A stretch of 5,750 bases of DNA from Bacteroides sp. (GTDB lineage Bacteria; Bacteroidota; Bacteroidia; Bacteroidales; Bacteroidaceae). The translations under genes were made by a program, and so were the position numbers. The notes below the pieces were generated by a model that was given only the letters and a program-made list of their open reading frames with translations, made no database searches and was not told where the DNA came from. Below are positions 1-5,750 of this stretch, piece by piece (positions within the stretch are counted from its first letter, which is position 1; the number at the start of each line of letters is the position of its first letter). The stretch is taken from positions 1 to 5,750 of the forward strand of contig JASLCM010000040.1 of NCBI GenBank assembly GCA_030151845.1. Direction: 5' to 3'.

Positions 1-811
1 GACTCGTGACCCAAGATTTGAAGCTTCATTCTGGGACAAACCTTCACCAATGTCTAAAGCATCACACCTTTACATTGTGAAGTTTATCAGCAGAGAAGGA
101 ACAAGCTATGCAGCAAATGGTCTAACTATTCCAACCGAGTACACCTCGACCAACAATAGAAACGACTATCCCGTTCTTCGCTATGCCGAAGTTCTTTTAA
201 ACTGGATTGAAGCAAAAGCAGAACTTGGAACACTTGGAGCTGCCAATGTAACACAAGCAGATCTTGATGAATCGATCAACAAAATCCGTAAAAGACCATT
301 GGATAAGGCTGCTATCGATAAAGGTGTAAAACAAACAGCACCTATGGTTTTAAGCGACCTACCCGATGATCCTAACCGTGATAGTGATGTTTCTAAGTTA
401 ATCTGGGAAATCAGAAGAGAAAGACGTATGGAATTAGCTTTCGAATTCTCAAGAATTGTAGACCTTCGTCGCTGGTGCAAGCTAGAGTACATGGATACAA
501 ACAAGAACCTTGACCTATTAACTGGTACTTGGGTAAACTTCCCTAAAGAGCTTAAAGAGGAGCTTGCTCCTAAAAACATTGGTATCCTTTCTGTGATCAC
601 CAAAGATGGAGAACAAATTAAGTTCAATGGTAAGAATGGAGACGAAATGGTTGGATTCTTCAGACACTTGGATAACAAACATAGACTTCCTATTTTAGAT
701 CAACCTGGAATTAATCCTTATCTATCTCCTGTTGGTAGAAACAACATGACCGATTATAAGAACAAAGGTTTTGAACTTAAACAAACAGAAGGCTGGCCTT
801 CTTTTAACTAA
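1..811 (+). CDS. SusD/RagB-family outer-membrane nutrient-binding lipoprotein, C-terminal part (5' end outside window)
   Basis: This reading frame is open from base 2, and the window begins inside the gene. The ATG at 50 is an internal methionine, because the frame upstream of it already encodes the SusD-like stretch DPRFEASFW. About 269 residues are visible, roughly half of a usual 500-600 residue SusD, so the signal peptide and N-terminal TPR-like helices are missing. Diagnostic motifs are YPVLRYAEVLLNWIEAKAEL (about bases 164-223) and IRRERRMELAFEFSRIVDLR (about 410-470), both typical of the RagB/SusD C-terminal domain. The protein ends with NPYLSPVGR and a QTEGW-type tail, also usual for the family. 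SusD proteins sit on the cell surface as the lid of a SusC TonB-dependent transporter and bind oligosaccharides or other nutrients. A susC gene is therefore expected just upstream. The next gene follows after 32 bases with no terminator, so they are probably co-transcribed. The ligand cannot be read from sequence; the neighbours suggest an amino-sugar glycan. Confidence 0.95.
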   Translation, partial: TRDPRFEASFWDKPSPMSKASHLYIVKFISREGTSYAANGLTIPTEYTSTNNRNDYPVLRYAEVLLNWIEAKAELGTLGAANVTQADLDESINKIRKRPLDKAAIDKGVKQTAPMVLSDLPDDPNRDSDVSKLIWEIRRERRMELAFEFSRIVDLRRWCKLEYMDTNKNLDLLTGTWVNFPKELKEELAPKNIGILSVITKDGEQIKFNGKNGDEMVGFFRHLDNKHRLPILDQPGINPYLSPVGRNNMTDYKNKGFELKQTEGWPSFN

Positions 812-843
812 GTTTTATCGCTAAAATAAAAAAGTTAGATACT

Positions 844-2253
844 ATGAATAAAAAGATTAAATATATGGGGCTTTTATTAGCCCCACTATTCCTATCACTT
901 TCATCTTGTAGTAGCGATGATAGTGAAATGAACACCACTCTTTATAAGACTGAAATTCATGAAATCAGTATATTGACTGGAGGGGCGGATGGAACAACAG
1001 AGATTAAAGGGGTTATTGATGAGAACAGTAAAAAGATCTCCTTCCCTAAGTTAGATCCTGAAACAGACCTATCGGCAGTTCAGTTTAATGCAACCCTATC
1101 AGAGGGGGCAAAACTAGATAAGGAGACCTACGACTTCTCTATCCAAGAAGGACAAACCGAACGGACAGAGGTTATTAAGGTTTTAAATCACACCCGATAC
1201 AGAGAATACTTCGCTACACTAAGATGGAAAGTTCCTGTGTTTGGAGCAGATTTTGATAAGAAAGTAACTTATGACCATAATGCTGCAGGTAAAAACGTTT
1301 ATGAACACTTTGGTGCAGGTTCTACTCGTGGAACAGACTTCAATGGAGAGTATGCTTTAATTATCTCTCGTCAAGGTGGACTAAAACCTCACCTACTTCG
1401 CACTTCAGACATTGTTGCTGGAGATCTAAGTAAGCCTATTATGCTAAATACCGAAGGGGTTAGCGGCGGAATATTCCCAATTAGTGCGGGCCGTATCATC
1501 CAAGATAAGGTTTACATTGCCAATATGGCGGGAGCTGTTATTAAAGTTTACATGTGGGAGATTGCTAAACCCGATCAAAAACCTCAAGTTATTTTTGAAG
1601 GAGACCTTTCAGAAGCTGGCGAAGGTGGACGTTTTGGCGATAGCATGGATATGTATTTAGATAAAGATGGAAATGGTTACATCTTCTTCGAAAACAACGC
1701 TTCTGGAAAAATCAGAAGAATCAAGATTAGTAACTTTACTAAATCTGAAGGAGTTGACACCATCTATCCAAAAGGTAACACCAATGAGAGTGGAGGTCAA
1801 TACTTCTCTTACAGCAAAGTTGAAGGCACACCTTACTACCTATATACAGGTTTTGAGGCCTCACTCATGCTAGTAGACGATGGTGGCAACCTAGTAGCTA
1901 AAGTTACTTCTGCCTCTGTTCCAACTCGAGTGAATCAGGCAAAAATCATCACTTTCAACGAAAAGCGTTACCTCGTTGGGGTTACAGCTGCAAGATATGG
2001 TGATGACCCTGCACAAACACTTTATGTGTACGACATCACTCAAGGTGAAAATGTGGTTGAAGCACTTGAAAACTTAGAAGAGAATAACAATAAATCCATT
2101 ATGGAACACACATTCGGATCTACTGATACAAATTCACCAGGTACAAATTGTGGTGCAGCAGTGGTTGATGGAAAACTTTACATCTTTGGTGCTGCAGACG
2201 CTCAAGGCTTTGCCCTTGTTGAGGTTCCAATGGCAGTAGATGAGGAAGAATAA
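844..2253 (+). CDS. Surface lipoprotein with Ig-like N-terminal domain and propeller-like C-terminal region, function unknown
   Basis: This is a 469-residue lipoprotein. A lysine-rich start and hydrophobic stretch lead to the lipobox L19-S-S-C22. The residues after the cysteine, SSDDSE, are acidic and resemble the Bacteroidota lipoprotein export signal, so surface exposure is likely. Residues about 36-130 have the pattern of DUF5018/Ig-like modules (PKLDPETDLSAV, then FNATLSEGAKLD). From about 140 to 465 there are repeated beta-rich units ending in phrases such as KVYIANMAG, YLDKDGNGYIFF, RYLVGVTAARYG and KLYIFGAAD, which suggest a beta-propeller-like fold. It resembles DUF4623-type lipoproteins, but I cannot confirm that assignment. 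No catalytic motif is evident. It lies directly after susD, where SusE/SusF-like surface glycan-binding proteins are usually encoded, and only 6 bases before the GHL10 gene. A role as an accessory glycan-binding protein is therefore plausible but inferred. The start is supported by the signal peptide beginning at this ATG. Confidence 0.85.
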   Translation: MNKKIKYMGLLLAPLFLSLSSCSSDDSEMNTTLYKTEIHEISILTGGADGTTEIKGVIDENSKKISFPKLDPETDLSAVQFNATLSEGAKLDKETYDFSIQEGQTERTEVIKVLNHTRYREYFATLRWKVPVFGADFDKKVTYDHNAAGKNVYEHFGAGSTRGTDFNGEYALIISRQGGLKPHLLRTSDIVAGDLSKPIMLNTEGVSGGIFPISAGRIIQDKVYIANMAGAVIKVYMWEIAKPDQKPQVIFEGDLSEAGEGGRFGDSMDMYLDKDGNGYIFFENNASGKIRRIKISNFTKSEGVDTIYPKGNTNESGGQYFSYSKVEGTPYYLYTGFEASLMLVDDGGNLVAKVTSASVPTRVNQAKIITFNEKRYLVGVTAARYGDDPAQTLYVYDITQGENVVEALENLEENNNKSIMEHTFGSTDTNSPGTNCGAAVVDGKLYIFGAADAQGFALVEVPMAVDEEE

Positions 2254-2259
2254 TACCCT

Positions 2260-3717
2260 ATGAAGAAGTATATAGAACTACTATTCGTTCTTGCTATGAT
2301 TGGCTTCCTAGCAAGCTGTAGCAAGGACGATGACACTAATGATGGAGGTTCTGGCGGCTCGCCAGAGCCTTCTTCGCAAGTAATTCAATTACCTAAAGAT
2401 TTAAGAGCTGTATGGTTTACAACCGTTTGGGAGTTGGACTGGCCACAAAAACAGTACAACAAAGAGGCTCAACAAAAACTTTACATCAATTACTTGGAAG
2501 AGTTTAAAAAGTACAACATCAATGCGGTGTTTGTACAAGTTAAATCCAAAGGAGATGCTTTTTACAAAAGTAAATACGAACCATGGAGTAAACACATCAC
2601 AGGCAAGCGAGGTCAAGATCCTGGCTACGACGTGATGCAGTTTATGATTGATGAGGCACACAAAAGAGGGTTGGAATTTCATGCATGGATTAACCCCTAC
2701 CGTATCGACACCCGTGGAGGTGCATCAGACTCTTTTGACCCTCTTCTTATGGATAATGTAGATCCTTCCATGTACATCGATCTACCTACCTTAAGAATTT
2801 ACAATCCGGCACTACCAGAGGTTCGCGAACGCCTAAGAGACATTGTAGACGAAATCATTACCAACTACGATGTAGATGGAATTGTGATGGACGACTACTT
2901 CTACCCTTCGGCAAGTCAGGGAGGTGGAGATAAATTTCCAGACGATGCAGACTATAAAAAATATGCAAAACCTGGTCAGTCGAAAGCCGATTTTAGGTTT
3001 GAGAATGTAAACCTTATGGTTAAAATGATTCACGAACTTATTGTTAGCAAAAAACCACAAGTAGCCTTTACTATGAGTCCGCAGGGAAATAATGAGAACA
3101 ACAAAGGCCTATACGCCGATCCTGTAACTTGGAGCAAAGAGGGTTGGGTAGATTTTATCATGCCACAACTCTACTATACCAAAGAGAGTGACTTCCAGAA
3201 ATGGGCCACTTTTTGGTCGAGATACAGCTACTACCAAACACCTATGGTTGCTTATGGACTCTATAAGGTAAATACCGAAGCTGGTTTCAGTGCACAAACC
3301 CTACAAAACCAGTTCGATTTTATCAACCGTGATCCACGCTACCAAGGAACATCCTTCTATTCGGCAAAATACTTTTTGTCGGAAAAGGTAGATGCTGCCA
3401 TGCAAGTGGTTAAAAAACAATTTGCTAAACCTGCCCTTATCCCTTATAGTGGAAGGAAAGGGTTGGCTAAACCCAAAACACCTACCAATTTTGAACTTGC
3501 AGGAAATAGATTGTTATGGGATGCCACAAAAGAGGCAAGTAAGTATGCAGTTTATCGCGTAAAACCAGCAGACTACGATAAGAAAAAGGTAGTTGCAGAA
3601 TTGGTTGCTATCACCAAAGAAACAGAGTGTGTAGTTAGCGAAAGCGGTAGATACTATGTTACAGCAGTCAACAAGATCAATCACGAAAGTGAACTCAGTA
3701 AAGCAATAACTAAGTAA
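2260..3717 (+). CDS. GHL10-family (DUF187-type) glycosyl hydrolase lipoprotein, DigH/YddW-like
   Basis: This is a 485-residue lipoprotein with lipobox L17-A-S-C20. The cysteine is followed by SKDDD, a close match to the K-(D/E)2 surface-export signal known from Capnocytophaga, and then by a Gly/Ser/Pro linker (about 25-40). The catalytic region (about 44-390) is a TIM-barrel of the glycosyl-hydrolase-like 10 family. Its markers are DLRAVWFTTVWELDWP (47-62), NAVFVQVKSKGDAFY (88-102), HAWINPYR (141-148), DGIVMDDYFYP (206-216) and MPQLYY (301-306). The acidic pair D211-D212 at the barrel strand end is a candidate for the active site. Residues about 405-485 look like a fibronectin type III-like module (LLWDATKEASKYAVYRV, then YYVTAVNKINHESELS). 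The family member DigH of E. coli cuts peptidoglycan glycan strands stripped of stem peptides; other GHL10 members are uncharacterised, so the substrate here is inferred. The gene starts 6 bases after the preceding stop and is followed by a terminator, so it closes the first transcription unit. Confidence 0.92.
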   Translation: MKKYIELLFVLAMIGFLASCSKDDDTNDGGSGGSPEPSSQVIQLPKDLRAVWFTTVWELDWPQKQYNKEAQQKLYINYLEEFKKYNINAVFVQVKSKGDAFYKSKYEPWSKHITGKRGQDPGYDVMQFMIDEAHKRGLEFHAWINPYRIDTRGGASDSFDPLLMDNVDPSMYIDLPTLRIYNPALPEVRERLRDIVDEIITNYDVDGIVMDDYFYPSASQGGGDKFPDDADYKKYAKPGQSKADFRFENVNLMVKMIHELIVSKKPQVAFTMSPQGNNENNKGLYADPVTWSKEGWVDFIMPQLYYTKESDFQKWATFWSRYSYYQTPMVAYGLYKVNTEAGFSAQTLQNQFDFINRDPRYQGTSFYSAKYFLSEKVDAAMQVVKKQFAKPALIPYSGRKGLAKPKTPTNFELAGNRLLWDATKEASKYAVYRVKPADYDKKKVVAELVAITKETECVVSESGRYYVTAVNKINHESELSKAITK

Positions 3718-3733
3718 CTACTGATAGATATAC

Positions 3734-3764
3734 AAAAAAGCAGATCTTAAAGATCTGCTTTTTT
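3734..3764 (+). terminator. Intrinsic terminator after the GHL10 gene
   Basis: The perfect hairpin has arms GCAGATCT (3740-3747) and AGATCTGC (3751-3758) around a TAA loop. It is extended by A6 (3734-3739) pairing with T6 (3759-3764), giving a 14-bp stem that ends in a T run. It begins 17 bases after the GHL10 stop. Because of the flanking A and T runs it could also work from the other strand, but no opposing gene is seen nearby. Confidence 0.9.
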
Positions 3765-3802
3765 AATACCCTCTACTCACTTGCTTGATTTCTTAAAATT
3801 AA

Positions 3803-3823
3803 TGTATAATTCGAAATTATACA
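3803..3823. repeat. Perfect 21-bp inverted repeat, candidate operator upstream of namZ
   Basis: Arms TGTATAATT (3803-3811) and AATTATACA (3815-3823) are perfect reverse complements around the 3-base centre CGA. It sits in the 175-bp gap between the terminator and namZ, 69 bases before the namZ start codon. It lacks a T tract and is very AT-rich, so it makes a poor terminator; a binding site for a dimeric regulator is the more likely reading. The regulator is not in this window. In such an AT-rich spacer a chance palindrome is possible, although nine matched pairs is fairly long. Confidence 0.5.
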
Positions 3824-3855
3824 AAAGATATGTATTCAATCTTAAAAACATAAAG

Positions 3856-3863
3856 TATATTTA
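3856..3863 (+). promoter_or_regulatory. Weak candidate Bacteroidota -7 promoter element for namZ
   Basis: TATATTTA matches the Bacteroidota -7 consensus TAnnTTTG at all but the last position and lies 29 bases before the namZ ATG. No good TTTG -33 box is seen at the expected distance upstream. A promoter is expected somewhere in this gap because of the terminator before it, but this exact assignment is tentative. Confidence 0.25.
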
Positions 3864-3892
3864 GGGTACTAATCGGTTAAACCTCTATAAAT

Positions 3893-5068
3893 ATGAAAAG
3901 GATCGGCCTTATTTGTATAGCAATTATTACAATCGCTATCTCTTGTTATTCTAGTAATCAGCCCATTGAAGTGGGTGCACAACAGTTTGAAGAGTACTTT
4001 CCTCTATTAAAGGATAAGCGCATTGCCATCTACTCCAACCACACAGGTATGCTAGGAGACAAGCATCTCATCGATGTCTTGTTGGAAAACCAGTTTAAAG
4101 TTACAACAATTTTTTCACCCGAGCATGGGTTTAGAGGCTCTGCAGATGCAGGCGAACACGTTTCAAGTTCGAAAGATCCCAAAACAGGTGTACCCATTCT
4201 TTCACTCTACGATGGAAAGAGCAAAGGAGTAAACACCGAAGCAATGAAAGAGTTTGACCTCCTTGTTATCGACATTCAAGATGTTGGACTACGCTTCTAC
4301 ACCTATTACATCACCATGATACACCTCATGGATGCATGTGCACAACACAACAAACCCGTTGTTCTTTTAGACAGACCCAACCCCAACGGACACTATGTAG
4401 ATGGACCTATCCTTGATATGAAGCATAAATCGGGTGTGGGTTACCTACCCATTCCTGTTGTTCATGGAATGACACTTGGAGAGTTGGCTTTAATGGCCAA
4501 TGGAGAGAACTGGCTATCCGATAATAGGAGCTGTGATCTTACCGTAGTAAAATGTAAGAACTACACCCATCAATCGGTTTATGAACTACCCATAGCCCCC
4601 TCTCCCAACCTTCCCAATATGCGCTCCATCTATCTATACCCTTCGGTATGTCTTTTTGAGGGAACACCCGTAAGCCTTGGACGTGGAACAGACTCTCCCT
4701 TCCAAATCTATGGACACCCTAAAATGAAAGGGAAGTATGAGTTTAGCTTTACCCCTCGCAGTGTCGCTGGAGCTAAGAATCCTCCACTACTTAACCAAAC
4801 CTGCTATGGAGTAGACCTACGCACCCTACCAAACGATGAAATCTACCACATGGGACTCAATCTGGCCTATGTCATAGATGCCTATCATGCAGTGAACCTT
4901 GGAGAAAAGTTTTTCAGACCCTTCTTTACCCTACTTATTGGAGTAGACTACGTAAAGGAGATGATTATGGAGGGGAAATCGGCCGAAGAGATTCAAGCCA
5001 TGTGGAAAGAAGATGTTGTTCAGTTCAAGGAGCAACGCAAACCCTATCTCCTCTACCCTGAGAATTAA
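3893..5068 (+). CDS. namZ: DUF1343 / GH171 exo-beta-N-acetylmuramidase lipoprotein (NamZ)
   Basis: This 391-residue protein shows the full DUF1343 motif set: AIYSNHTGM (45-53), FSPEHGFRG (74-82), DIQDVGLRFYTY (127-138), DRPNPNG (160-166), and EGTPVSLGRGTDSPF (256-270). The founding member, NamZ of Bacillus subtilis, removes MurNAc from the non-reducing end of peptidoglycan-derived glycans. The Glu-His pair E77-H78 in the PEHG motif corresponds to the proposed catalytic region. The domain extends from about residue 25 to the C-terminus, with length normal for the family and no truncation. The N-terminus is a signal peptide ending in a lipobox-like A15-I-S-C18. The following residues, YSSNQPIE, lack the acidic surface-export signal of the two preceding lipoproteins, so it is probably a periplasm-facing lipoprotein. 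The start is fixed by the signal peptide. The symporter gene follows after 32 bases without a terminator, which suggests release of MurNAc coupled to its import. The family call is secure; the exact substrate is inferred from the family. Confidence 0.93.
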   Translation: MKRIGLICIAIITIAISCYSSNQPIEVGAQQFEEYFPLLKDKRIAIYSNHTGMLGDKHLIDVLLENQFKVTTIFSPEHGFRGSADAGEHVSSSKDPKTGVPILSLYDGKSKGVNTEAMKEFDLLVIDIQDVGLRFYTYYITMIHLMDACAQHNKPVVLLDRPNPNGHYVDGPILDMKHKSGVGYLPIPVVHGMTLGELALMANGENWLSDNRSCDLTVVKCKNYTHQSVYELPIAPSPNLPNMRSIYLYPSVCLFEGTPVSLGRGTDSPFQIYGHPKMKGKYEFSFTPRSVAGAKNPPLLNQTCYGVDLRTLPNDEIYHMGLNLAYVIDAYHAVNLGEKFFRPFFTLLIGVDYVKEMIMEGKSAEEIQAMWKEDVVQFKEQRKPYLLYPEN

Positions 5069-5100
5069 ACAAAATAAAATACTATAAAAACACAACAACC

Positions 5101-5750
5101 ATGACTCCTTTTTTAGTAATAGTTACCATTGCCATCTACTTTATCTTCCTATTTGGAATATCCCATCTGGCAAGCCGCAATACCGATAGCGATGGCTTCT
5201 TCACAGGAAACCGTAAATCGCCTTGGTTCCTTGTAGCCATTGCCATGATTGGTTCGAGTATATCTGGGGTAACCTTTGTCTCCGTACCAGGAATGGTGGG
5301 TGCCAAAGGCTTCTCCTACCTCCAAATGGTGTTGGGATTCTTCGTTGGGCAACTCATCATCGCCTTCGTTCTCATTCCTCTGTTTTACAAGATGAATGTG
5401 GTCTCCATCTACCAGTACCTGGAAAACCGATTTGGTATCCGAAGCTATAAAACAGGAGCCTGGTTCTTCTTTCTATCCAAGATGCTTGGAGCAGCTGTAC
5501 GCCTCTTCCTTGTATGCATCACCCTACAACTCTTGGTTTTCGATCCACTTCACCTCCCTTTTGCTTTAAACGCAGCCATCACCGTCCTTCTGGTTTGGCT
5601 CTACACCTTTAAAGGAGGAGTTAAAACCCTAATTTGGACCGATGCCTTTAAGACCTTTTGTTTGGTGGTATCCGTTGTACTATGCATCTATTACATTGCA
5701 GCCGATTTAAACCTCAACCTAACCGGTATGCTTAAAGAGATCAACGAAAG
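5101..5750 (+). CDS. Sodium:solute symporter (SSS/SLC5-type), N-terminal part, candidate MurNAc transporter
   Basis: The frame is open from ATG 5101 to the window edge (216 codons plus two bases), so the C-terminal half or more is missing; SSS proteins usually have about 450-600 residues. Hydrophobic segments lie at about residues 3-23, 42-64, 73-95, 120-147, 153-170 and 181-203. Family signatures are FFTGNRKSPWFLVAIAMIGS (33-52), ISGVTFVSVPGMVGAKGFSY (54-73), SIYQYLENRFG (102-112) and YTFKGGVKTLIWTDAFKT (168-185). These proteins are inner-membrane Na+-driven importers of sugars, amino acids and related solutes. Substrate specificity cannot be read from the sequence. Its place directly behind namZ points to MurNAc or an oligosaccharide, in line with the SSS-type MurT of Tannerella forsythia. 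The start is supported by the first membrane segment beginning at residue 3 and the 32-base gap from namZ; the leader is A-rich with no Shine-Dalgarno site, as is common in Bacteroidota. Confidence 0.93.
   Translation, partial: MTPFLVIVTIAIYFIFLFGISHLASRNTDSDGFFTGNRKSPWFLVAIAMIGSSISGVTFVSVPGMVGAKGFSYLQMVLGFFVGQLIIAFVLIPLFYKMNVVSIYQYLENRFGIRSYKTGAWFFFLSKMLGAAVRLFLVCITLQLLVFDPLHLPFALNAAITVLLVWLYTFKGGVKTLIWTDAFKTFCLVVSVVLCIYYIAADLNLNLTGMLKEINE

Noticed and set aside
50..52. ATG at 50 as the start of the first gene
   Set aside because: The same frame is open back to base 2 and encodes SusD-like sequence (DPRFEASFW) before it, and the product from 50 would lack a signal peptide. The gene is cut by the window edge, not short.
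181..678. 165-codon open frame on the - strand inside susD
   Set aside because: It lies wholly antisense to a well-supported SusD coding region, and its serine- and leucine-rich translation matches no family I recognise. It is a shadow frame.
1667..1873. 68-codon + strand frame inside the second lipoprotein gene
   Set aside because: It is out of frame with a continuous lipoprotein reading frame and has low-complexity Ser/Thr/Lys/Leu composition.
2401..3297. Three - strand open frames inside the GHL10 gene
   Set aside because: They are short, antisense to conserved GHL10 motifs, and have no recognisable product.
5149..5450. Two open frames, one per strand, near the window end
   Set aside because: Both overlap the symporter frame starting at 5101, which has clear SSS motifs and membrane segments. 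Their translations look like out-of-frame reading.
3893..5750. Seemingly more C-ending codons (ACC, CCC, CTC, GCC) in namZ and the symporter than in the upstream genes, as a sign of transfer
   Set aside because: This is an impression by eye, the difference is modest, and the functional link with the upstream genes argues against a foreign insert. No mobile element or repeat boundary is visible.
1..5750. tRNA, rRNA, CRISPR arrays, insertion sequences
   Set aside because: No matching structures, direct-repeat arrays, transposase motifs or terminal repeats were seen. Nearly all of the window is occupied by the five coding regions.

Overview
The window looks like part of a polysaccharide-utilisation-type locus from a Bacteroidota chromosome, most likely Bacteroidales or a relative. 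The evidence is a SusD/RagB protein, three successive lipoproteins with Bacteroidota-style signal peptides, A-rich leaders without clear Shine-Dalgarno sites, and moderately AT-rich DNA. I cannot name the genus. All five genes are on the + strand and tightly packed.

Layout: (1) bases 1-811, the C-terminal part of a SusD-like outer-membrane nutrient-binding lipoprotein, whose start and expected SusC partner lie upstream of the window; (2) 844-2253, a lipoprotein with an N-terminal Ig-like domain and a probable beta-propeller-like C-terminal part, of unknown function; (3) 2260-3717, a lipoprotein of the glycosyl-hydrolase-like GHL10 family (relatives of E. coli DigH/YddW); (4) 3734-3764, a strong intrinsic terminator, followed by a 21-bp inverted repeat (3803-3823) that could be an operator; (5) 3893-5068, a DUF1343 / GH171 lipoprotein, NamZ-type exo-beta-N-acetylmuramidase; (6) 5101 to the window end, the N-terminal part of a sodium:solute symporter (SSS/SLC5-type).

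The genes fit together as a possible scavenging pathway for peptidoglycan glycan or MurNAc. SusD and the second lipoprotein would bind the glycan at the cell surface, and the GHL10 enzyme would cut it there. NamZ would then release MurNAc from chain ends in the periplasm, and the symporter would import the sugar, as proposed for MurT of Tannerella forsythia. Family assignments for SusD, GHL10, DUF1343/NamZ and SSS come directly from recognisable motifs. The shared peptidoglycan substrate and the surface/periplasm split are inference from family knowledge and lipoprotein sorting residues. The terminator suggests two transcription units: susCD-lipoprotein-GHL10, and namZ-symporter.
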